From: an archaeon
Lineage (GTDB): Archaea > Asgardarchaeota > Thorarchaeia > Thorarchaeales > Thorarchaeaceae
Direction of reading: 5' to 3'
DNA: 64,000 nt
NCBI GenBank assembly: GCA_024275415.1
Contig: JAJRZD010000082.1
Span: 1 to 64,000 of the forward strand
The notes below the pieces were generated by a model. That model worked only from the letters and a program-made list of their open reading frames with translations, was not told where the DNA came from and made no database searches. Both the position numbers and the translations under genes were made by a program. Position 1 is the first letter of the stretch, and each line of letters opens with the position of its first letter. Positions 34,699 to 43,061 of the stretch are shown one piece after another.

Positions 34699-36714
34699 TC
34701 ACTTTCCACTTGAAGCCTCTGACGGGGTCTCCGAAATCTCCGGTATTCCTGTACTCACTGAAGACAAACGCATGGCATTCGCAATCACAGCCAGTGTCAG
34801 CCCCATGTCACCCAAAGCGACAGCAAGCCAGAGAGTTATGACACCTGGGAATACAAGGACTGCAAGCGAGAGTTTCAGCACAATCGATGTAATAGTGTTC
34901 TGCTTGACAATTCGCATCGTCTTCTTGCTCAGCTTGATGAGATATGGGATCTTGGAAACATCATCGTTCATGAGAACGATATCAGCAGTTTCAAGTGCCA
35001 CATCGCTACCAATCGCACCCATCGCGATGCCCACACTAGCCTTAGCCAGAGCAGGAGCATCATTGACCCCGTCGCCTACCATCGCCACGGATCCACTCGG
35101 ATTGGACAAAGATTGGATCATGGTCACTTTGTCTTGGGGCAAAAGTTCTGCGCGATACTCGTCCACACCAGTCTGCTCGGCGATTGCCTGTGCAGTCCTC
35201 TGGTTATCACCTGTGAGCATGGCTGTCCTGATTCCCATCTTCCTTAGCTCAGAAACCGTATCCCGTGAATCAGGTCGCACTCGGTCACCCAATGCGACAA
35301 GTCCTATGACACCAGTTTCGTCGCCCACGAAGATGACAGTATTCCCTTTGTTCTCGAGTTCTTGGGCGCGGTTTTCGATTGATGTGCTTATCGGGAAACG
35401 AAGATCCTCAGAGAGAGTCCTGTTGCCTACAAAGAATTGCTTCTCATCAATCGAGCCCACAACTCCTTTACCTCGGACAGCGGAAAAATTGTCAACTTGC
35501 TTGAATGTTATTCCTTTCTCTTGTGCCATCGTAACAATAGCCTTTGCGATCGGGTGTTCAGACATCAACTCTAAAGATGCTGCAACCGTCAGCACATCTT
35601 CAGGAGATGCATCGATTGGGATCACGTCGGTCACCGCAAGCTTTCCTTCGGTCAGTGTCCCAGTCTTATCAAAAGCGAACATCTTCACTCGGCTGACTTC
35701 TTCCACGTAGGTACTCCCTTTGATGAGAACCCCATTCCGAGCACCACTGGTGATTCCAGAAACCATGGCTACGGGAGTCGAGATGACCATGGCACAAGGA
35801 CAGGACACGACCAATAGGACTAATGCCCTATAGATCCACTCCTCAGCAGGTAAACCGAATACCAGAGTTGGCACAGAGGCCACTATGACCGCCAGCACCA
35901 GCACCAAGGGGGTGTAATATCTGGCAAACTTGTCGATGAACTTCTCAGTCGGAGACCTAGCCTTCTGGGATTCTGCTACCAGCTTGACAATCTTTGAGAG
36001 GACGGTCTCATCCGACAGTCTGGTCACGATGACCTCCAAGTACCCTTCGTTGTTGATCGTGCCTGCATATACCTCATCCCCGATCGCTTTGTTTACTGGT
36101 TTCGACTCTCCAGTGATGGGGGCTTGGTTCAACGTCGATGCCCCACTCATGACAGTCCCATCAAGTGGTACTCGCTCTCCCGGCCTGATGATGATGATAT
36201 CGTCAATCTTGACATCATGGACATGAAGGGTCATCTCAGTCCCATTCCTACGTACCACTGCCACATCAGGTGCAAGTTTGAGGAGTGCTGCTATGGAATT
36301 CTTTGCCCTGTCGCTGGAATGATCTTCGAGGAACTCAGCTACGTAGAAAAGGAAGATCACAGCCGCCCCTTCTTCTCCATGACCAATGAGAAAGCTGCCC
36401 ACTGACGCGATGGTCACGAGAAAATTGATGTTCAGTTGTCTTCGAAAGAGGAGTGCCTTCAACCCCGCCTTGGCGATACTGAAACCTGCGATGGCTGCTG
36501 TGACCATGTACACCATCTCAGCCGCAAGCTGCAAATCGAGGACTAGCTCCAAAACCAACCCGATTACGAGAAGAACCGAGGTGACCCCTATCAGCACAAT
36601 CCTCCTGTCTTTTCTTACAGGAGTGGCTTCTTCAGAGTAGTCCACCTGACACGAAGAACAGTAGGGTGTCTGGGTCTCACTGTGTTCATGTGATGACTTG
36701 TCATTGTTCGTCAA
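34699..36714 (-). CDS. P1B-type heavy-metal-transporting ATPase
   Basis: 671 residues with about eight helices. The N-terminal tail has CSSC preceded by HEH and can bind metal. Membrane motif CPC (VVSCPCAMVIS), phosphorylation site DKTGTLTE, HP motif SEHPIAKA, and MVGDGVNDAPAL are intact; the end of the last helix is ALGDMGLTLAVIANAMRL, typical of the Zn/Cd/Pb-exporting P1B-2 branch. It should expel a divalent metal with ATP. It diverges from a NikR-like metal sensor (36831-37253), 116 bp apart, with a 15-bp palindrome in between that may be the operator. Confidence 0.95.
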   Translation of the reverse strand: MTNNDKSSHEHSETQTPYCSSCQVDYSEEATPVRKDRRIVLIGVTSVLLVIGLVLELVLDLQLAAEMVYMVTAAIAGFSIAKAGLKALLFRRQLNINFLVTIASVGSFLIGHGEEGAAVIFLFYVAEFLEDHSSDRAKNSIAALLKLAPDVAVVRRNGTEMTLHVHDVKIDDIIIIRPGERVPLDGTVMSGASTLNQAPITGESKPVNKAIGDEVYAGTINNEGYLEVIVTRLSDETVLSKIVKLVAESQKARSPTEKFIDKFARYYTPLVLVLAVIVASVPTLVFGLPAEEWIYRALVLLVVSCPCAMVISTPVAMVSGITSGARNGVLIKGSTYVEEVSRVKMFAFDKTGTLTEGKLAVTDVIPIDASPEDVLTVAASLELMSEHPIAKAIVTMAQEKGITFKQVDNFSAVRGKGVVGSIDEKQFFVGNRTLSEDLRFPISTSIENRAQELENKGNTVIFVGDETGVIGLVALGDRVRPDSRDTVSELRKMGIRTAMLTGDNQRTAQAIAEQTGVDEYRAELLPQDKVTMIQSLSNPSGSVAMVGDGVNDAPALAKASVGIAMGAIGSDVALETADIVLMNDDVSKIPYLIKLSKKTMRIVKQNTITSIVLKLSLAVLVFPGVITLWLAVALGDMGLTLAVIANAMRLSSVSTGIPEISETPSEASSGK

Positions 36715-36787
36715 TGGTATTCACTGCTAAGAATATCTAATCCATTGTGTTATTATAGTAGTGCTAGGAAAACCACAGTTCTTAGGA

Positions 36788-36802
36788 ATTGTTATTAACA
36801 AT
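36788..36802. promoter_or_regulatory. Perfect palindrome between metal ATPase and nikR-like gene
   Basis: ATTGTTATTAACAAT is a perfect 15-bp palindrome, located 29 bp before the ATG of the NikR-like gene and 74 bp from the start of the metal ATPase. A partial copy (ATTGTGTTATTAT) lies at 36734-36746. It does not match the GTATGA-type NikR site of E. coli, but ribbon-helix-helix proteins bind such dyads, so it is a candidate operator. Confidence 0.5.
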
Positions 36803-36830
36803 GTGGCTCTTTCTTAATAATGGTGACTAC

Positions 36831-37253
36831 ATGCCGATAGTAAGCATCTCTCTCACAAGCGAGTTACTGAAAAAACTGGATGACATCATGGAAGCGAGAG
36901 GGTTCTCAAGTCGGTCGGAGGCAATCCGTGATGCCATCCGGAACTCGATCTCAGAGTTCGAACTAAGCAAATTCGAAGAAGGCAACGTCACATCCACTAT
37001 AACCATCATCTCGAACAACTCATTGCATAATGTGGACGAGCAACTGATGCGGTTCAGGCATGAGAATGACGACATCGTTTCAGGCAATCTTCACATTCAT
37101 CTTGGCTCAATATGCTGCCTTGACATCTTCATCACCGAAGGCGAAGCCACTAGAGTGCTTGACTTCATCAGCAAGATCCGTGCGATGCGAGGAATCCAAC
37201 AGGTGGCCTATACGATCATGCCGTTGACCTCGCCTACTCAGGGATGTAAATGA
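36831..37253 (+). CDS. nikR: NikR-like metal-responsive regulator
   Basis: About 140 residues from MPIVSISLTSELL; GGTGA lies at 36822-36826. An upstream ATG would overlap the palindrome. Ribbon-helix-helix domain (SISLTSELLKKLDDIMEARGFSSRSEAIRDAIR) followed by the ACT-like NikR domain. The ligands equivalent to His76, His87, His89 and Cys95 of E. coli NikR are visible: FRHEND, NLHIHLG and the CC in SICCLDIFI. It is divergent from a P1B ATPase of the Zn/Cd branch, so the true metal may not be nickel. Confidence 0.88.
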   Translation: MPIVSISLTSELLKKLDDIMEARGFSSRSEAIRDAIRNSISEFELSKFEEGNVTSTITIISNNSLHNVDEQLMRFRHENDDIVSGNLHIHLGSICCLDIFITEGEATRVLDFISKIRAMRGIQQVAYTIMPLTSPTQGCK

Positions 37254-37426
37254 CCAATCCCTAAAACGCGCGTTACATAACTCTTGACCATTCTCTTGTT
37301 TCATGGGACCAGCATGAAAAGTCCCAACTAGGTGTCATAAGATTGATGACAACAAAGACCGAGGTGTTGTGATCCTGATACGCAATCGTTCATGCCTCCT
37401 TCAAACAAACCAACTCTTCGCACAGA

Positions 37427-38880
37427 ACCAGTCCCCTACTTCTAGTCTGATTCAAACCCAACAATCCGCACGGGTTCGAACTCTGCGAACCCTGGTTTCA
37501 ACCCTACTTCTAGTCTGATTCAAACTAGTGATTTCGTCACGTTTGACACGTCGAAGAAGGACTGTTTCAACCCTACTTCTAGTCTGATTCAAACCTGGAA
37601 AAGTTGGAGGACGTTATACGTCCTACCATAGGTTTCAACCCTACTTCTAGTCTGATTCAAACCTTCGTCATAACAAAACTGGGAACGAACCCGTTCCCGT
37701 TTCAACCCTACTTCTAGTCTGATTCAAACGAGAAGTGTTCTGTACAAGACACTTTGGCATGCTATAGTTTCAACCCTACTTCTAGTCTGATTCAAACGGT
37801 CGATTACAGATATTACGTATTCTCACTCGTTTGGTTTCAACCCTACTTCTAGTCTGATTCAAACTCATTCACTTGATGAGGGGGTATTCCCATGTCTGCA
37901 GTTTCAACCCTACTTCTAGTCTGATTCAAACTTCATTTATTCACCTTCTTCTTTCTCCTCCGCTTAGGGGTTTCAACCCTACTTCTAGTCTGATTCAAAC
38001 GGGTACTCGGCCTGGGCTATCGTTCAGAGTTTGAACGATGTTTCAACCCTACTTCTAGTCTGATTCAAACAACGAGCTGGGAACGAACCCGTTCCCAGGC
38101 TGCACCCGTTTCAACCCTACTTCTAGTCTGATTCAAACGAAAGGAGGTCATCGAATACGCAAATGGGCCTCACGGTTTCAACCCTACTTCTAGTCTGATT
38201 CAAACACGTGCTCTGGTAGAGCACTGCTCCCCCATGACGATGTTTCAACCCTACTTCTAGTCTGATTCAAACAACACTAGAAGACAACGAGTCTGTTGTA
38301 TTCGTCATGTTTCAACCCTACTTCTAGTCTGATTCAAACATTCAACGAGGATTATCTAAGAATTCTTAGATTCTTCGTTTCAACCCTACTTCTAGTCTGA
38401 TTCAAACGGGGAGAAGGGCAGGGCACGGTGGCTGAGCGAGATCGTTTCAACCCTACTTCTAGTCTGATTCAAACCTGGCTGAAGATAGGTTTGAACCAGG
38501 TCCCCCAGAAGGTTTCAACCCTACTTCTAGTCTGATTCAAACTATTCGCTATTGCGTTCAACCCTTATCGAGTACGATAGTTTCAACCCTACTTCTAGTC
38601 TGATTCAAACTGGCGGAATCGGTGTATACACCGTCGGTTCTGCTATTGTTTCAACCCTACTTCTAGTCTGATTCAAACTTCTTTCAATGTGTATCACCGT
38701 TTGTCCTTTTTTTAGTTTCAACCCTACTTCTAGTCTGATTCAAACCCATACATCGGAAACTCGGGTCTCAATAAACACTGAGTTTCAACCCTACTTCTAG
38801 TCTGATTCAAACCGAAACTGTGAAGATGAACAATCCTACGAAGAATTCGGTTTCAACCCTACTTCTAGTCTGATTCAAAC
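37427..38880 (-). CRISPR. CRISPR array 2: 22 repeats of 31 bp, 21 spacers
   Basis: Intact repeats start at 37495, 37564, 37632, 37699, 37767, 37834, 37901, 37970, 38040, 38108, 38175, 38242, 38309, 38377, 38444, 38512, 38580, 38648, 38715, 38782 and 38850. Read on the minus strand the repeat starts GTTTGAATCAG and ends GGTTGAAAC. A damaged repeat at 37427-37457 keeps only the last-read 24 bases of the plus-strand form, marking the old end. The array is therefore transcribed right to left, with the leader at 38881 onward. Spacers are 36-39 nt. Eight of 21 spacers hold perfect inverted repeats with arms of at least 7 bp, an unusual property discussed under findings. No cas genes nearby. Confidence 0.98.
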
Positions 38881-39060
38881 AGGGCGCATTTTTACTGTTT
38901 TTCTACAAAATAAGTGTTATGGGGGTCGCTTTTTTGACCCATTCCTGGAAACCTCCGGTGATGCAACCCCCATTCAGGATGTAACGAGAATCACGTATTG
39001 GCATACAAAACTGGAACTCTTGGTGTCATGAAGGCGGGTGGCCAAGTTGATGGGGAAGGA
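38881..39060 (-). promoter_or_regulatory. Putative leader of CRISPR array 2
   Basis: AT-rich sequence next to the youngest repeat, with runs of T on the plus strand (38890-38901) and a small hairpin GGGTC-N8-GACCC at about 38924-38941. Position and array polarity make it the leader; boundaries on the right are unknown because transposase debris begins near 39060. Confidence 0.5.
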
Positions 39061-39384
39061 AGATTGTTGTCGTGCTAGATGATAAACTCAACAACACCAA
39101 CGGCTTTTCGTTCGATAGGTCAGTGTGATTTGGGATGGTATATTATGACAGAGTTTCTGATCGGAGAGCAGTAGGATATCTATGGGGTTTTCTGTGTGGA
39201 ACGGATTCGTGTCCAAAGCTTTGCCCCTTGGTCGAAGCTTATGTCAGTCTTCTTACACCGACTCAGAGTTTGCACACAGTGCCTGTTCCCAATCATTCCG
39301 AAAGTAAACAAGATGAGAGTGGAGCTGAGAGGGTCTGAGCTTGTTCAAGGAGTACTTGCTGAGAGACTGATGGTCATAGTTTGA
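39060..39384 (+). pseudogene. Possible N-terminal remnant of a DDE transposase
   Basis: The plus strand reads IVVVLDDKLNNTNGFSFDRS (from 39072), which resembles the first catalytic Asp region of IS4-related transposases (VLDDTxxxxxGxxxxxxxx), but is cut by a stop at 39126-39128. Another frame continues with YYDRVSDRRAVGYLWGFL from about 39138. Stops and frame changes show that it is not functional. It may be the missing first half of the transposase whose second half lies inverted at 39459-40034. Weak evidence. Confidence 0.3.
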
Positions 39385-40055
39385 TCCTGTAGAGCGATTG
39401 TCTGAAGAAATTGCAGATATCACAGTGCTGTCAGTTTACATATGTCTAGTGGCACCTCTCAGGAAACTATTCGAAGGAGCATCTGGAGTGTCTTGACCAA
39501 CCGCCTCCGGATTCGCCCTTCTATTGTCGGTCGTTGGTTTTCCTTTACATTCACCACTGTGTTTGACAGGGCAATCATGACTGCTGGTAGTCTAGGCGCA
39601 GTACGTGGCGGGCATGCTGACCTGATGAGTCTGAGGAGGAGGATGAGCAGGATGCTATGGACGTTCTTGAGCATGGGAGCTGGTAAGACGAGTTTGAGGT
39701 CTCGGATATCGGTCTCCACTCTCCATCTGTCCCTATAGTTGTCAAAGGAGCCATACTTCCCCACTCCCATCAGGAACCCCTTCCTCCGATCCTTATCCCT
39801 CCCCATCAGCAGACAGCACACATCCACTCGTCTGGCATAGACCACCATCTTGCGGGCCTCTCCTTCTCTCCAGTCATCAGCACTCAGCCCGAGCCATGTG
39901 GGATTCCCCCGCACTATGAGTCCTTCGATCTCGCCCGCGTCCAGCTTGTCATAGAGGCCTTTGACACACTCTTTGGAGGAGTACTCACCATCTCCCAGTA
40001 GCAATCTTGCCGAGGCAAGATACAACAGGCCCACAATCTACTTTCGGAATGATTG
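39290..40055. repeat. 17-bp inverted repeat flanking the transposase remnant
   Basis: CAATCATTCCGAAAGTA at 39290-39306 occurs as an exact inverted copy at 40039-40055. The two copies bracket a 766-bp stretch holding the minus-strand transposase fragment. They could be terminal inverted repeats of a shortened element or the scar of an inversion. No target-site duplication is obvious. Confidence 0.6.
39459..40034 (-). pseudogene. C-terminal remnant of a DDE transposase
   Basis: 191 codons without stop. LLLGDGEYSSKECVKGLYDKL holds the second catalytic Asp, and FDNYRDRWRVETDIRDLKLVL carries the YRxRWxxExxxRxxK motif with the catalytic Glu of IS4-like transposases; the end (PMLKNVHSILLILLLRLIRS) is typical too. 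The frame is preceded directly by a TAG stop and lacks the N-terminal domain and the first Asp, so it is a fragment. A 17-bp inverted repeat brackets it and the plus-strand remnant (39290-39306 and 40039-40055). It is immediately outside the CRISPR array 2 leader region. Confidence 0.75.
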
Positions 40056-40158
40056 ACATGTCCCATGGCAAACTTTAAAAGCCGTGGTTAATAACAATAG
40101 TTAATTACTGTGATGTAGGCTAAAGTGTAGGTTTGAGATAGACAAGGATTTGGTTTGA

Positions 40159-40644
40159 ATGGGAACGACAGATAGCGAACTAATAGAGATACTCCAAAAG
40201 CAGAGTGAAATTGAGAAGAAGACCCTCACAAAGTTATCTATTGCTGAGGAAGAGGCATCAGAGATAGCAGTGAAACTCATCCTGATGGAATTGCGATTGG
40301 ATTCATGGAAGCACCAGAAGTTCCTTGAGGGTATCGTGGACTTGTTACTGGAGATGCCATGTGATTCGTGGAGTGCCAAGGTGCAGCGGTATGTAGATCG
40401 AGTGAAAGTCGAGAAGACATTGAATGAGCTCATCCGAGCAGAAACGGAGATGATGGAATTAGCTGAGAAGGCAATTGCCTTGACTGACGACCCAATTGCT
40501 ATACGCTTGTTGAACCACCTCAGGGACGACGAAAAATACCACAGAAAAGAGATTGAAGAACTGGTCAGGATAATCCAGACTTCACCATTGCAGTCTAAGA
40601 AGGCTGTTAAAGGATCAGATATAGTGTGTGCAACAGAAGATTGA
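40159..40644 (+). CDS. Ferritin-like domain protein, second copy
   Basis: 161 residues, all helical. The two-helix repeats carry Glu and Glu/His pairs (LIEILQKQSEIEKKTL, LDSWKHQKFLEGI, LIRAETEMMELAEKAI, LRDDEKYHRKEIEELV), which is the ferritin-like di-iron pattern and resembles the protein at 23510-23989. The coding sequence ends 3 bp before the thioredoxin-like gene, so the two form an operon. Role in iron or oxidant handling is an inference from the fold. Confidence 0.72.
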   Translation: MGTTDSELIEILQKQSEIEKKTLTKLSIAEEEASEIAVKLILMELRLDSWKHQKFLEGIVDLLLEMPCDSWSAKVQRYVDRVKVEKTLNELIRAETEMMELAEKAIALTDDPIAIRLLNHLRDDEKYHRKEIEELVRIIQTSPLQSKKAVKGSDIVCATED

Positions 40645-40647
40645 TAG

Positions 40648-41148
40648 ATGAAGCTAGGTAGAAGTGATAGTATGCCATCCTTATCCGATGTGACAGAAGA
40701 ATGCAAGTCCTGTGTGGAATACATCAATGAGATGAACCCGATGTACAAGAGCAGGTGGTTGGACGAGTTTACGAGTTATCGTCCAAATGCAAGCGTACTT
40801 GCCGAGTTAAAACCGCTGATGGACGATTACGAGCTAGTTGTAGTCTTTGCAGACTGGTGTGGTGACGCAAGGAGGATGTTACCAGCCCTGGCGCATCTTG
40901 AGAGTGAGCTTGGGATAAGGATCCGGGCTCTTGGGGGGATGACAAAACCTGGATTTGGGAGTGATAGACACTGGGCAATTCCGCCAAGTCCTATCGAGGT
41001 GGACACATTCGAGATAACAAGCAGTCCAACCGTGATAATATTCGATAAGAAGACAGGGGATGAGATAGCACGCATCAAGACGAGGCCGAAGATGGCTCCT
41101 ACAGTCGAGGAGGAGATCCTGAGGCTGATAAAGGACAGTCGGTCATGA
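40648..41148 (+). CDS. Thioredoxin-like protein with WCGD active site
   Basis: 166 residues from MKLGRSDSMPSL; a later ATG at 40672 is possible. The central sequence VVVFADWCGDARRMLPALAHLE is a thioredoxin active site where the second cysteine is Asp or Ala, a form seen in a family of thioredoxin-like proteins of unknown partner. A conserved CKSC lies near residue 20 and could supply other thiols. The cis-proline segment is ITSSPTVIIFD. Downstream of the ferritin-like gene and convergent with the HxlR regulator. Confidence 0.82.
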   Translation: MKLGRSDSMPSLSDVTEECKSCVEYINEMNPMYKSRWLDEFTSYRPNASVLAELKPLMDDYELVVVFADWCGDARRMLPALAHLESELGIRIRALGGMTKPGFGSDRHWAIPPSPIEVDTFEITSSPTVIIFDKKTGDEIARIKTRPKMAPTVEEEILRLIKDSRS

Positions 41149-41571
41149 TCAGGCTGGCTGACGACAACCATTACAATGGGAAAAGCCCTGTCCGATACAT
41201 TTGCCAGCCTTCTCTCCTCCGTGTTTCATTCCCCACTGTTGCATCAGTGTAAGGACACCCCGTAGGTCCTCTCCTTTTCGTGTGAGTTGGTAAGTGACCT
41301 TTGGTGGGATCGTAGAGGAGTCCACAGTTCGAGTGATGATCTGTTCATTCCTTAGCTCACCGAGCCGCTGCGAAAGCATTTTGGATGAGATCCAGCTGAG
41401 GTCTTTCTGGATCTCGTTGAACCTGAGACCATCCTTGGCACGGGGCGACATCAACGTCTGTAGAATGAGTATCGTCCATTTCTTTCCAAGGATAACAGAA
41501 GTGATGTAGACAGGACATCCCTCAACGTCCTCTTTCACACGGGGTGGATACGGCTCTTTGACTTTCGACAT
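41149..41571 (-). CDS. HxlR-family transcriptional regulator
   Basis: 140 residues. HxlR signature: GCPVYITSVILGKKWTILILQTLM, LRFNEIQKDLSWISSKMLSQRLGELRNEQIITR, VTYQLTRKGEDLRGVL. The cysteine before PV is the redox- or aldehyde-sensing residue of several relatives. The C-terminal tail has three more cysteines (GKCIGQGFSHCNGCRQPA), which may bind a metal or sense thiols. It is divergent from a ferredoxin gene, with GTTAC/GTAAC and GGTA/TACC dyads in the spacer. Confidence 0.92.
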   Translation of the reverse strand: MSKVKEPYPPRVKEDVEGCPVYITSVILGKKWTILILQTLMSPRAKDGLRFNEIQKDLSWISSKMLSQRLGELRNEQIITRTVDSSTIPPKVTYQLTRKGEDLRGVLTLMQQWGMKHGGEKAGKCIGQGFSHCNGCRQPA

Positions 41572-41589
41572 AGGACTCGATTACTTTTT

Positions 41590-41631
41590 GGTAACGTACC
41601 TATTTATATTTTGTTACTTTTATATAGTAAC
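41590..41631. promoter_or_regulatory. Candidate HxlR operator dyads
   Basis: GGTA-ACG-TACC at 41590-41600 and GTTAC-N9-GTAAC at 41613-41631 lie between the HxlR gene and the divergent ferredoxin gene, overlapping TATA-like sequence (TATTTATATT, TTTATATA). HxlR proteins bind short dyads of the GTAC/GTAAC kind, so control of both genes is plausible. Confidence 0.5.
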
Positions 41632-41674
41632 TATAGAATTACTGGTGATTGTGTTGACTCTGGTAAAACGATTG

Positions 41675-42376
41675 ATGATCCATATTGATGAAGAGAAATG
41701 CAATGGATGCGGTCTGTGTGTTCCAAGTTGTGAAGAGGGAGCACTGGCAATAATCGATGGGAAAGCGAAGGTCGTGTCTGAAAGCTACTGCGACGGGCTA
41801 GGTGCTTGTATCGGTCATTGTCCTGAAGGGGCGCTGACACTTGAAGAAGTCGAAACTGTCCCGTTCGATGAGGAGGCAGCCATGGAACATGTGAGAAATC
41901 TCAGAGGACAAGAAGAATCGGGTTGCTGCCCGACGGTAGATACCACTGATGTGCAAGAAGGCATACAGGTGAGTGCAGTAGTACATCAAATAAGGTCACG
42001 TCTCAACAATTTCCCAGTCAAATTGAAGCTCATGGCACCGAATCATCCGGCACTACGAAATGCTAGTCTATTGATCTCAGCGGACTGCACTACAATCGCA
42101 TATCCAGCATTACACGAGGACTTCATCAAAGGAAGAACCGTGATTCAGGTATGCCCGAAGTTCGAAGACTATCAGATGAATCTTGAACGACTTACGCAAA
42201 TCTTCGCTCATAATGAAATTCGTGCTATAACAATACTGATAATGGAGGTGCCATGTTGCAGCGGCCTTGTCCGCATGGTGAAACAGGCATTAGTGACCGC
42301 GGAGAAATCACTCCCATTAGAGGTATGTATCATCGGGATAGACGGGGCCATACTAACATCTACCACATTGAGATGA
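41675..42376 (+). CDS. Ferredoxin-domain protein of the CDGLGAC family
   Basis: About 233 residues from MIHIDEEKCNGCGLC; in-frame starts further upstream would lie in the promoter region. Two cluster sites: CNGCGLCVPSC, which is short of the usual CP end, and CDGLGACIGHCPEG, in which the second cysteine is Leu, a form conserved in this family. Residues about 85-230 form a second domain with GCCPT, ISADCTTIAYPALH, VIQVCPKFED and MEVPCCSGLV, rich in cysteine. Relatives occur in anaerobes as electron carriers of unknown partner. The HxlR protein is probably its regulator. Confidence 0.85.
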   Translation: MIHIDEEKCNGCGLCVPSCEEGALAIIDGKAKVVSESYCDGLGACIGHCPEGALTLEEVETVPFDEEAAMEHVRNLRGQEESGCCPTVDTTDVQEGIQVSAVVHQIRSRLNNFPVKLKLMAPNHPALRNASLLISADCTTIAYPALHEDFIKGRTVIQVCPKFEDYQMNLERLTQIFAHNEIRAITILIMEVPCCSGLVRMVKQALVTAEKSLPLEVCIIGIDGAILTSTTLR

Positions 42377-42632
42377 ACAGGCTCGCTCCGGAAAAGCATT
42401 GTATAACAGACACTGAATCGAAGCCCGAGTTACTTCGTTCCGATTGATGACCACTTAATTCATGAAATGTGCTAGAACAATGGATCAACACCGGGATAGA
42501 TGAGCAGCCACCTAACAGAGGTAAGATCCCTATTCGGAGAAACTTATAGGACATGTCACGGAATTATCTAAAGATATAAACACTCACTCCTGTAAGACTC
42601 TATATGCTTGTGGAATGTGGGGAACACCAAAG

Positions 42633-43061
42633 ATGCCTTCCATCACAGAACCAAGAAAAAAACGGTATATGCAGAAGGTCGAACACTGTAGAAATAGAAT
42701 CTCGCATCTTGAGGTTTGGTTGGAGGAGATTGATGCTAACGAGCCTGAAACAAAGACGCTTCTAGCGATTAAAAAAGCGTGTCAAGAGGTAGTCGATGTA
42801 TCAACAGATATGCTGGCAATGATGTTGAAAGATAATTCTATCCCTCCCACTGACGACTATACTAACATTAGGCAGGCATCCGAAAAAGGATTAATCCCGA
42901 ATACGCTGACAAAATCTCTTCGAGAAGCGAATGGACTAAGAAATCGTTTGATTCATGTTTACAACGACATAGACATACCAATGTTAGTGCAGAGCATCGA
43001 AAGAATCATCCCGGGAATTAAAGAACTGCTGTTGGTGGTCGAACATTGGCTGAGCATGTGA
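42633..43061 (+). CDS. hepT: HepT-like HEPN toxin
   Basis: 142 residues from the ATG at 42633, just after a TATA element at about 42597-42605; an earlier in-frame ATG (42615) would precede the expected transcript start. The HEPN RNase motif RX4HXY is present as RNRLIHVY near residue 109 (GLRNRLIHVYND). The DUF86 family forms toxin-antitoxin pairs with MntA; HepT cleaves RNA and is disarmed when MntA adds AMP groups to the tyrosine. Overlaps the mntA start by 16 nt. Confidence 0.92.
   Translation: MPSITEPRKKRYMQKVEHCRNRISHLEVWLEEIDANEPETKTLLAIKKACQEVVDVSTDMLAMMLKDNSIPPTDDYTNIRQASEKGLIPNTLTKSLREANGLRNRLIHVYNDIDIPMLVQSIERIIPGIKELLLVVEHWLSM

Noticed and set aside
37470..37495. tRNA-like GGTTCGAA sequence
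   Set aside because: It lies inside a CRISPR spacer as part of a hairpin, without acceptor or anticodon stems.
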